17,581 bases of DNA from 4484-232 sp964486555 (lineage in GTDB: Bacteria > Thermotogota > Thermotogae > Thermotogales > Thermotogaceae): NCBI GenBank assembly GCA_964486555.1, contig CAZANP010000037.1:1-17581 (forward strand), read 5' to 3'. This document shows positions 1 to 5,757 of the stretch, piece after piece. The first letter of the stretch is position 1. Each line of letters begins with the position of its first letter. The notes beneath the pieces were generated by a model. The model had not been told where the DNA came from. It ran no database searches and saw nothing but the letters and a program-made list of their open reading frames with translations. A program made the position numbers and the translations under genes.

Positions 1-131
1 ACCAGGCGTTTGCCAGAAGGTGTTTCTTTATACAAAGCAATATGACTTCCTTTTCTTCTTTTTGGAGCGTACTGAAATCCCATGCGAAGAAGCGCTTTGA
101 TAATTCCATCACTACTGTATAACCTCTTTAC
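1..131 (-). CDS. hicA: HicA-like mRNA interferase toxin, cut by window edge, apparent start lost
   Basis: Directly downstream of hicB on the minus strand, an open frame reads RLYSSDGIIKALLRMGFQ and then RRKGSHIALYKETPSGKRLV. The G-S-H-x-x-L/Y motif is the HicA (YcfA-like) signature containing the catalytic histidine of this small double-stranded-RNA-binding-fold RNase. The protein is cut by the window start. Oddity: between the in-frame TGA at 137-135 and the conserved region there is no ATG, GTG or TTG. The codon at 131-129, where a start would be expected, is GTA, and the first methionine lies inside the conserved domain. If the hicB stop had been TGA instead of TAA, this codon would be GTG and the two genes would overlap as GTGTGA. 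The toxin may therefore be untranslated or use a weak start. Family identity is confident; functionality is doubtful. Confidence 0.7.
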
Positions 132-337
132 ACCTCAATTGTAGTGGTGAAGGTGATACCCTCTTCTCTTTCTCTCCAGATTCCCAATTCTTTTGCGTTT
201 TCTATATAAAGTTCCACAGCTTCTTTCAGCATTTCAATAGCATGTTCTGGAGAGTCTCCTTGGCTTGCGACACCGAGTTCTGGGCATAAAGAAACCCACT
301 GATTTCCTTCTTTCCAAACAACAGCAGCAAATTTCAA
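128..337 (-). CDS. hicB: HicB-family antitoxin
   Basis: This small protein (about 69-72 residues) has the partial RNase-H-like HicB fold, seen in KFAAVVWKEGNQWVSLCPEL, then SQGDSPEHAIEMLKEAVELY. HicB proteins bind and neutralise HicA and usually repress their own operon. There is no separate C-terminal DNA-binding domain, so this is the short HicB type. Start choice: a GTG at 346 is possible, but the only Shine-Dalgarno-like sequence (GAAGGG, 351-346) runs into it. The TTG at 337 lies 8 nt downstream of that sequence and fits the usual HicB N-terminus better. hicA follows immediately, and the pair is divergent from the replication-like gene at 388. Confidence 0.85.
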   Translation of the reverse strand: MKFAAVVWKEGNQWVSLCPELGVASQGDSPEHAIEMLKEAVELYIENAKELGIWREREEGITFTTTIEV

Positions 338-387
338 CTTAATCACCCTTCACAGGAAGTTTATCACATCAAAAAGAGGTGAGTAGA

Positions 388-828
388 ATGGACATTTATA
401 CACTGCTGGGTGCTTTCTGGGCGGAGCATGAGAGGGCTTATTTTAGCGAAAGTGCGATTGTTCTGTATTTTCGACTTTTATACGAAGCGAATCGTTCTTT
501 TTGGCAGGGTCCTCTCGCGCTCTCTTGGGAGTACCCGGGGCGAGCTATAAGTGATTTGAAGAGCCGAGGATTGATCATTTACGAGCGAAAAGGGAAACAT
601 TCTATTTTTTGGTTTCCAAATCACTTCAATAATCAAAGTGAAAAAGAGGATCACTTCAATAATTGTAGTAGAAACGATAGTAATCTGACCGATCACTTCA
701 ATAACTGTAGTGGAAAAGATAGTGAAAAGTGTAGTGAAAATAAATATATAAAAACTATAAGACAAGAAGACTATAAGACAATAGGACAAGAAGATAAAGA
801 AAAAAATATTAACAGCAAATCTCCGTAA
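388..828 (+). CDS. Phage/plasmid-like winged-helix replication protein (putative)
   Basis: The protein has 146 residues from ATG 388, which sits 8 nt after GAGG (376-379); a GTG at 379 overlaps that site. The first ~75 residues look like a winged helix: helical DIYTLLGAFWAEHERAYF, then RAISDLKSRGLIIYERKGKH as a recognition helix and wing. The second half is low complexity, with three HFNN peptides at about residues 79, 89 and 103, and a Lys/Asp/Gln-rich tail. The HFNN peptides are encoded by near-identical DNA repeats, followed by an AT-rich stretch. This recalls initiators such as lambda O whose gene contains its own origin. No catalytic motif is visible. The assignment to replication is inference from the domain type and the internal repeats; a transcriptional regulator is possible. 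Confidence 0.5.
   Translation: MDIYTLLGAFWAEHERAYFSESAIVLYFRLLYEANRSFWQGPLALSWEYPGRAISDLKSRGLIIYERKGKHSIFWFPNHFNNQSEKEDHFNNCSRNDSNLTDHFNNCSGKDSEKCSENKYIKTIRQEDYKTIGQEDKEKNINSKSP
619..717 (+). repeat. Three iteron-like direct repeats inside the winged-helix gene
   Basis: The 12-bp core TCACTTCAATAA occurs identically at 621, 651 and 693. Around the second and third copies the match extends to about 26 bp (from GATCACTTCAATAA through TGTAGT and GAAA, with two mismatches). The starts are 30 and 42 bp apart, all multiples of three, so the copies also encode repeated HFNN peptides. Partial tails (GTAGTGAAAA) recur at 731-740. Directly downstream, about 738-812 is very AT-rich and carries a second, looser repetition (ACTATAAGACAAGAAG, then CTATAAGACAA). 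Iterons followed by an AT-rich unwinding region is the layout of lambda-type origins. Protein-level repetition alone is the alternative explanation. Confidence 0.55.
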
Positions 829-838
829 GGAGATTTGC
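815..838 (+). promoter_or_regulatory. Perfect 10-bp hairpin with the upstream stop codon in its GTAA loop
   Basis: GCAAATCTCC (815-824) and GGAGATTTGC (829-838) are exact inverted repeats around the loop GTAA, a GNRA-type tetraloop in RNA. The TAA stop of the preceding gene lies at 826-828, in the loop. The GGAG ribosome-binding-like sequence and an in-frame TTG (835-837) lie in the 3' arm. A second small hairpin, CGGAC/GTCCG with loop TGAC, follows at 838-851. There is no T-run, so this is not an intrinsic terminator. It may couple translation of the downstream frame to termination of the upstream one. Confidence 0.5.
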
Positions 839-981
839 GGACTGACGTCCGAGAGCTTTCTCTTCCTGAGATGGTACCTTCCTGGTATGTTTCGTTAGAT
901 GAGTATCAAAAAGAGATCATCGATCTCTGGCAAACACTTATAGGTCCCTGGGAAGAAGAATGGTTGAAAAAAATGAGGTAA
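829..981 (+). CDS. Small ORF in frame with, and directly after, the replication-like gene
   Basis: After the TAA at 826-828 the same frame stays open for 50 codons. It includes MVPSWYVSLDEYQKEIID and LWQTLIGPWEEEWLKKMR, which looks like real protein sequence, with Trp-rich amphipathic helices. It is either a separate gene starting at TTG 835 or ATG 871 (36 codons; no clear Shine-Dalgarno site before the ATG), or the C-terminal part of the upstream protein cut off by a nonsense mutation or joined by recoding. In phage initiators a short C-terminal segment often recruits the helicase loader, but nothing here proves that. The frame ends 4 nt before the next start. Confidence 0.45.
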   Translation, partial: GDLRTDVRELSLPEMVPSWYVSLDEYQKEIIDLWQTLIGPWEEEWLKKMR

Positions 982-985
982 GAAG

Positions 986-1240
986 ATGAACTGGGATCAG
1001 ATAGATGAGTTCCGTCATTTAGAAGAATTAACAGCGGAAGAACTACTTACAGCACAGAAAGCTATGATGTGGCTTCAAAAGAATACGAATATGCTAGCTA
1101 AGGTAAATAGCCTGCTTTTAGAAGCCACAAACGAGCTTGGAAAATGGCGGATTATTGTGGAGAAATTGAAACACACGAAGAATACGCTTATAGAGCAAAA
1201 CAGGGCACTCAAAGGGATTCTTAAGGCAGATAAATTCTAA
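986..1240 (+). CDS. Small coiled-coil protein of unknown function
   Basis: This 84-residue protein starts at ATG 986, behind GAGGTAAG (975-982). It is almost wholly helical and charged: an N-terminal EEFRHLEELTAEELL-like stretch (as read, DEFRHLEELTAEELL) and a middle section with heptad-like leucines (LAKVNSLLLEATNELGKW, then IIVEKLKHTKNTLIEQNRAL). There is no signal peptide, membrane segment or catalytic motif. I do not recognise a family. The short distance from the previous frame suggests one operon with the winged-helix gene. A small coiled-coil partner of a phage or plasmid replication protein would fit, but that is only context. Confidence 0.55.
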   Translation: MNWDQIDEFRHLEELTAEELLTAQKAMMWLQKNTNMLAKVNSLLLEATNELGKWRIIVEKLKHTKNTLIEQNRALKGILKADKF

Positions 1241-1607
1241 GCGAGGTAGATAAGATGCGGCAGTTTCAATCCTTCATAAGTAATCTAAAAACATTTTAGT
1301 ATCAAAAAACTAGAGTTATAATGCTCACGTTTTCAATCCTTTATAAGTAATTTAAAAACAAGTACCTTCAAAGTTGAATTCAATTGAGATTCTCATGGTT
1401 TTAAAAAACATGAGCAAATAACTCGAGATTTTACGGGAATCCTTTCGATGTTTCTAAACTCACTTGATAACTCTTTCAGAAACACAATAATATCTCCATT
1501 CTTCAAGGTTTTTTCAAATTTCTAATTTGACAACAAGCTTTAATAAATTTCATCAATTAATTATACCAGAAATTCATAAGTTATCTTCAAGCAAAAAATT
1601 GTTAAAT
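1241..1607. other. Non-coding stretch with CRISPR remnant and an imperfect palindrome
   Basis: No convincing reading frame is present. Besides the CRISPR-like pair, CTCATG (1392-1397) and CATGAG (1409-1414) form a 6-bp stem with an A/T-rich interior that may pair further. No T-run follows on the plus strand, so I do not call a terminator. The remainder up to the scaffold gap is AT-rich and unassigned. Confidence 0.5.
1263..1359. CRISPR. Two-repeat CRISPR remnant (one 37-nt spacer)
   Basis: Two 30-nt units at 1263-1292 and 1330-1359 match at 27 of 30 positions, differing at positions 1, 13 and 23. They begin GTTTCAATCC (second copy TTTTCAATCC) and end AAAAAC. The 37 nt between them (1293-1329) are unrelated, a normal spacer length. 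The GTTTCAAT...AAAC framework resembles the T. maritima repeat class. No third repeat is found at the expected distance on either side, and no cas gene is in the window. The one-sided mismatches suggest a decaying or orphan mini-array. The orientation is not established. Confidence 0.6.
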
Positions 1608-1707
1608 NNNNNNNNNNNNNNNNNNNNNNNNNNNNNNNNNNNNNNNNNNNNNNNNNNNNNNNNNNNNNNNNNNNNNNNNNNNNNNNNNNNNNNNNNNNNN
1701 NNNNNNN
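1608..1707. other. Assembly gap (100 N)
   Basis: A run of exactly 100 N is the conventional placeholder for a scaffold join, so the true length is unknown. It removes whatever lies between the CRISPR-containing region and the Shine-Dalgarno site of the sugar-binding protein gene, including the operon promoter. Adjacency across it should not be over-read. Confidence 0.95.
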
Positions 1708-1723
1708 GGGGGAGGTGTTTGGT

Positions 1724-2980
1724 ATGAAAAAGTTTCTGGTTATAGCTCTTGTTTTACTTGCTGCCATGTCTTTTGCTAAGGTGTTCTTTGCATCGACTCA
1801 GATGACGCCGTCTGAAGAAAGAGCGTTCCTTTTAAGTAAACTTTCCGAATTCACAAAGGAAACTGGTATCGATGTTGAACTCTTGAATCTTGGATATGCC
1901 GACATCCTTGCAAGGGTTGAAGCAGAGCAAAAAACTGGAAAAGTGAAACTCGGCCTCATCGCGGATCTTCAGGGAGGACTTTACCTTCTTGCTTCCAAAG
2001 GATACCTAATGGATCTTTCCGAGCTTAAACTTCCGGATAGAACGTTCCTTCTTGAGAAATATGCGTACGCTGATGGAAAGAAAATCTTCGTTCCATGGCT
2101 TCAGGCAACTTATGTCATGGTTGTGAACAAGGAAGCGTTTAAGTATTTGCCAAAGGGATTAACGGAAGATGATGTTAAATACGGAACTGAAAAATGGACG
2201 TATGAGGCTCTCTTCGAGTGGGTAGAGAATATTATGAAGAAGACAGGAAGATACCCATTAGGATTCCCAATGGCACCTGGTGGACTATGGCATAGGTTCC
2301 TCCATGGATATATTTACCCATCCTTCACAGGAGCTCAAGCGATAAAGTTCGATAGTGTGAGAGCTTTAGAGATGTGGGAATATCTTAAGAAACTCATGAA
2401 GTATGTGCATCCTGCAAGTTCCACTTGGGACAAGATGGATGAGCCTTTGATGAGAGGGGAAGTTCTCATAGCTTGGGATCACACAGCAAGAATCAAACAA
2501 GCCATAATCTCGATGCCGGACAAGTTCTGTGTTGTACCGGTCCCACGTGGACCCATGGGAAGAGGTTACATAATAGTCCTCGTTGGGCTTGCAGTTCCTA
2601 AAAACGCTCCAAACATGGATCAAGTAGAGAAACTCATAGATTATCTAACGACACCTGAAGTCCAAGTTGCTATTCTCAAAAACGTCGGATTCTTCCCAAT
2701 CGTCAAAGAAGCAGCTGGGGCTATACCTGAAGGAGCTCTGAAGGTCCTTGCAGAAGGAGTTCTCAATCAATCTGCAACCAAAGATGGAATAGTCTCCTTC
2801 ATACCAAATCTTGGGCCCAAAGGTGGAGAATTCACAGGAACTTATAGAGAAGCATTCAGAAGGATCGTTATGGAAGGGGAAGATCCAGCGAAAGTGGTGA
2901 AAGAACTTGGAGAAAAGATAAGAAAAATGTTTAAAGAGACAGGTTCAGCCCTTCCTGAACCAGATGTAAGCCTCTATTGA
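1724..2980 (+). CDS. Sugar ABC transporter substrate-binding protein (family 1)
   Basis: This is the periplasmic binding component of a carbohydrate importer, 418 residues from ATG 1724, with GGGGGAGG at 1708-1715 (8-nt spacing). A GTG at 1715 is the alternative start. The signal peptide is clear: Lys-Lys, hydrophobic FLVIALVLLAAM, then a cleavage-like SFA-K; with no lipobox Cys, export and type I cleavage are likely. The mature part has the usual two-lobe sugar-binding features: VEAEQKTGKVKLGLIADLQG early, WLQATYVMVVNKEAF, a KWTYEALFEWVENI helix, and LVGLAVPKNAP with EKLIDYLTTPEVQ near residues 280-320. The length is typical. Two permeases, an ATPase and an alpha-mannosidase follow, so a mannoside or mannose-containing oligosaccharide is the inferred ligand. 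The promoter is hidden in the gap. Confidence 0.93.
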   Translation: MKKFLVIALVLLAAMSFAKVFFASTQMTPSEERAFLLSKLSEFTKETGIDVELLNLGYADILARVEAEQKTGKVKLGLIADLQGGLYLLASKGYLMDLSELKLPDRTFLLEKYAYADGKKIFVPWLQATYVMVVNKEAFKYLPKGLTEDDVKYGTEKWTYEALFEWVENIMKKTGRYPLGFPMAPGGLWHRFLHGYIYPSFTGAQAIKFDSVRALEMWEYLKKLMKYVHPASSTWDKMDEPLMRGEVLIAWDHTARIKQAIISMPDKFCVVPVPRGPMGRGYIIVLVGLAVPKNAPNMDQVEKLIDYLTTPEVQVAILKNVGFFPIVKEAAGAIPEGALKVLAEGVLNQSATKDGIVSFIPNLGPKGGEFTGTYREAFRRIVMEGEDPAKVVKELGEKIRKMFKETGSALPEPDVSLY

Positions 2981-2984
2981 TGAA

Positions 2985-3010
2985 AATCCGGGGGCGCCTG
3001 CCCCCGGATT
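2985..3010 (+). promoter_or_regulatory. Strong intercistronic hairpin after the binding-protein gene
   Basis: AATCCGGGGGC (2985-2995) pairs perfectly with GCCCCCGGATT (3000-3010) around a GCCT loop, giving an 11-bp GC-rich stem. It starts 4 nt after the binding-protein stop and is followed by AAAAAA rather than T residues. It is therefore probably not a terminator but an mRNA-stabilising or processing hairpin. Such elements keep binding-protein transcripts more abundant than permease transcripts, as in malE-malF of enteric bacteria. The role is inferred; the structure is seen. Confidence 0.75.
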
Positions 3011-3028
3011 AAAAAACGAGGTGATAGT

Positions 3029-3877
3029 GTGGCCGAAGGAAAAATCATCGCTTGGCTTTTGCTTCTTCCAACTCTTCTCTTCCTTGTTACTTTCATCGGT
3101 TATCCTCTCGTGTCAGCTTTCACATTGGCTTTCTCAGGAGAAACTTCCGCTTTAGATAATTTCAAATCCTTATTTCAAGACAGAATGTTTTGGAGAGCGT
3201 TGAAGTATACCCTCTTTCTCGCTGGAGTTGTTGTTCCGATACAACTCGTTCTGGCAATAGCTTTTGCACTCCTTGTCAACACTCGTTTCAAAGGGTACTC
3301 TTTCCTTCTTTATGTGATATCCATACCACTTGCATTGAGTGATGTAACAGCAGCCCTTATGAGTTACACAATGTTTGCCCCTATGGGGTACATAAACAAA
3401 ATATTGATGAATCTGGGGATCACTGAAGCTCCCATATATTTTTTCGGTTTCATGTTCAGAAGCAGAGAATTCTGGGTTATAGCTCTTACAGAGATCTGGA
3501 GAGCAACTCCTCTGGTTTTCGTCATAATCCTTGCAGGTCTTCAATCTATCAACAGAGAATATCTAGAAGCGGCTGACATATTCGGTTTCACAAGAAGGCA
3601 AAAACTCTTCAAGATAATACTTCCTCTTTTGAAACCCTCGATAATGTCTGCTCTTCTCATAAGAACCCTTTTCGCTTTTCAGATATTCGGTGTGGTCTGG
3701 CTTCTTGCTGGAAGAGATATCCCTGTCCTTGCAGGCGAAACCTATTATCAGTATGTACATTTGAATAACCCTCAGATGGCTAGTGTTTATGGTGTAGTGA
3801 TAGCAATCATCACTCTTGTAATAAGTTATTTCTATCTATTCAGTCTGCAGTCGAAGCATCTTGAAGGAGGTAGGTGA
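3029..3877 (+). CDS. Sugar ABC transporter permease (MalF/UgpA type)
   Basis: This is an inner-membrane channel subunit of 282 residues with about six transmembrane helices (first one IIAWLLLLPTLLFLVTFIGY). The cytoplasmic EAA loop that docks onto the ATPase is at about residues 179-200: EYLEAADIFGFTRRQKLFK with the conserved Gly186. LLLLPTLLF near the N-terminus is typical of MalF/UgpA-like permeases. The start is GTG 3029 with GAGG (3018-3021) 7 nt upstream. It is separated from the binding-protein gene by the GC hairpin and overlaps the next permease by 1 nt (TGATG at 3875-3879). Substrate specificity cannot be read from the sequence. Confidence 0.93.
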   Translation: MAEGKIIAWLLLLPTLLFLVTFIGYPLVSAFTLAFSGETSALDNFKSLFQDRMFWRALKYTLFLAGVVVPIQLVLAIAFALLVNTRFKGYSFLLYVISIPLALSDVTAALMSYTMFAPMGYINKILMNLGITEAPIYFFGFMFRSREFWVIALTEIWRATPLVFVIILAGLQSINREYLEAADIFGFTRRQKLFKIILPLLKPSIMSALLIRTLFAFQIFGVVWLLAGRDIPVLAGETYYQYVHLNNPQMASVYGVVIAIITLVISYFYLFSLQSKHLEGGR

Positions 3878-4677
3878 TGGTGATAAAGAAGATTCTCTTT
3901 TGGTTTTCTGTCATTATGGTAATTCTTTGGTTTTTGATACCTATTGTCATGATATTCATAGCTGCTCTCACACCCGCAGACGATTACTACAATCCCCACA
4001 AGATATTTCCTAGCAGACTGACTTTTGAACACATGTACAAATTGCTCTTTGTTCTCGGAGGATGGAAAGCAACATTGATAAGTCTTGAGGTTGCGCTTAT
4101 TTCGATCGCCATATCTTTCGCCATAGGGCTTCCCGCAGGATATGCCATGACGAGGTACATATTTCCTGGAAAGAATTTCGTAAGGCTCGCCATACTCATG
4201 ACAAGATCCATTCCCTTGATAGTGATAGCCGTTCCACTCATTGTTGTCTATATGGAAATAGGTATCGCCGATACTGTGCTTGGTGTTGCCCTTGCCCACA
4301 CCGCAATGATCCTTCCCTTCGTTGTTCTCATAACATCGAGTATATTTTCTGGAATATCTGTTGAGTACGAGGAAGCAGGCATGATTTTTGGACTCAGCAG
4401 GTTTCGAGCGTTCTTGACCATAACCCTCCCTCTGGCCATACCAGGTCTTGCAGCAAGTGCCATTTTCTCCTTCATAATGTCTTGGAATGAAGTGTTTGTT
4501 GCGTCTGTTCTAACGCTTACGAACAGAACCCTTCCTGCCCATATTCTGAACACCGCAATGACGTCTCCAGATTACTTCAAATTCGCTGCGGGTACTCTAA
4601 TGGCTCTTCCTGCAATGGTGTTCATATTCTTCATAAGAAGGTATCTCATCAGTATGTGGGGAATTTCTCTCAAGTGA
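3877..4677 (+). CDS. Sugar ABC transporter permease (MalG/UgpE type)
   Basis: This is the second membrane subunit, 266 residues with about six helices. The EAA loop reads VEYEEAGMIFGLSRFRAF at about residues 162-179, followed by LPLAIPGLAASAIFSF, as is usual for MalG-like proteins. ATG 3877 is preferred: GGAGG at 3866-3870 is 6 nt upstream, and the ATG overlaps the previous stop by one base. In-frame GTG codons at 3874 and 3880 are alternatives. With the preceding permease it should form a heterodimer energised by the ATPase encoded 9 nt downstream. Confidence 0.93.
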   Translation: MVIKKILFWFSVIMVILWFLIPIVMIFIAALTPADDYYNPHKIFPSRLTFEHMYKLLFVLGGWKATLISLEVALISIAISFAIGLPAGYAMTRYIFPGKNFVRLAILMTRSIPLIVIAVPLIVVYMEIGIADTVLGVALAHTAMILPFVVLITSSIFSGISVEYEEAGMIFGLSRFRAFLTITLPLAIPGLAASAIFSFIMSWNEVFVASVLTLTNRTLPAHILNTAMTSPDYFKFAAGTLMALPAMVFIFFIRRYLISMWGISLK

Positions 4678-4686
4678 GGTGAAAGG

Positions 4687-5757
4687 ATGGCAAAGGTTAG
4701 GATAGAGAATCTGAAAAAATATTTCGGTAAGGTGAGGGCCCTTGATGGAATCGATCTTGAAATAGAAGATGGAGAGTTTGTGGTCCTTCTTGGACCTTCT
4801 GGATGTGGAAAGACAACTCTTTTGAGGAGTGTGTCAGGACTTGAAAAAGTGACAGCCGGAAGAGTTTTTTTCGATAATAGGGAAGTAACGAATCTTCCTC
4901 CAAAAGATAGAAACATATCCATGGTCTTTCAGAGCTACGCTGTGTGGCCTCACATGAGGGTCAGGGATAACATAGGTTATCCGCTCAAGATAAAAGGTTA
5001 TTCCAAGGATGAAATAGAAAGGAGAGTGGAATGGGCTTCAAAACTTTTAAATATATACGAACTTCTTGATCGTTACCCTGCTCAGCTTTCTGGAGGTCAA
5101 AGACAAAGGGTTGCGGTTGCAAGGGCCATCGTTTTGGAACCGTCCGTTCTTCTTATGGACGAGCCTCTCTCCAATCTTGATGCCCTTTTGAGAGTCAAGA
5201 TGAGGTCAGAGCTCAAAAAACTTCAAGAAAGACTTGGCGTCACAACCATATACGTCACTCACGACCAGGTTGAGGCAATGACGATGGGGGACAGAATAGC
5301 AGTCATGTTCAACGGTAAGATTCAACAGTTTGGAAAATCGAGTGAGATATACCACAAACCTGTCAGTATATTCGTTGCTGGTTTCATAGGATCACCTCAG
5401 ATGAATTTCTTCAAAATGAAGGTCAAATCGGAAGGAACAAGATTTTTCGCAGAAGGAGAAGGAATAAAAATTCCTCTTAAGAAGGATCCAGGTGCGGGAG
5501 ATCTTGTTGTAGGGATAAGACCTGAACATATATATCTTGAGAAAGCGGAGAACACCCATGAGATAAGGGTTAAAGTTTATTTTACGGAGAAATTGATGTC
5601 GGAGACGATAATTCACACGGTTCTCAATGGAACTAGGATCGTCGTGCGTGTTCCAGGAGATGAGGAGTTCAGAGAAGGGGAAGAAATAAAGATATATTTC
5701 GATCTTGATAGAGTGCACTTCTTTGATGCTAAAAGTGAAAGGAGGATTGAAATTTGA
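4687..5757 (+). CDS. Sugar ABC transporter ATP-binding protein (MalK/UgpC type)
   Basis: This 356-residue ATPase powers the importer. Walker A GPSGCGKTT is at 36-44, the Q-loop glutamine at 82, signature LSGGQRQR at 134-141, Walker B ending at D158-E159, the D-loop LSNLD at 161-165, and the H-loop histidine at 192. All catalytic elements are intact. The C-terminal third (from about residue 230) is the regulatory/TOBE region of the carbohydrate-importer subfamily, including LVVGIRPEHIYLEKA. ATG 4687 follows GAGGTGAAAGG. The last 4 nt overlap the start of the mannosidase gene (TTGA at 5754-5757), so the two are probably translationally coupled. Confidence 0.95.
   Translation: MAKVRIENLKKYFGKVRALDGIDLEIEDGEFVVLLGPSGCGKTTLLRSVSGLEKVTAGRVFFDNREVTNLPPKDRNISMVFQSYAVWPHMRVRDNIGYPLKIKGYSKDEIERRVEWASKLLNIYELLDRYPAQLSGGQRQRVAVARAIVLEPSVLLMDEPLSNLDALLRVKMRSELKKLQERLGVTTIYVTHDQVEAMTMGDRIAVMFNGKIQQFGKSSEIYHKPVSIFVAGFIGSPQMNFFKMKVKSEGTRFFAEGEGIKIPLKKDPGAGDLVVGIRPEHIYLEKAENTHEIRVKVYFTEKLMSETIIHTVLNGTRIVVRVPGDEEFREGEEIKIYFDLDRVHFFDAKSERRIEI

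Noticed and set aside
815..851. Self-cleaving ribozyme or group II intron boundary
   Set aside because: Two adjacent small hairpins are present but no conserved ribozyme core or intron domain V could be recognised.
1527..1560. TTGACA as a -35 box for a promoter
   Set aside because: At 16-18 nt spacing no acceptable -10 hexamer is present; the AT-rich TTAATTATAC further on is too distant.
1527..1767. Reading frames running through the N gap at 1608-1707
   Set aside because: They exist only because N codons are not stops; the flanking residues do not resemble a protein.
2985..3010. Rho-independent terminator after the binding-protein gene
   Set aside because: The stem is strong but is followed by A residues rather than T on the plus strand, and the operon clearly continues.
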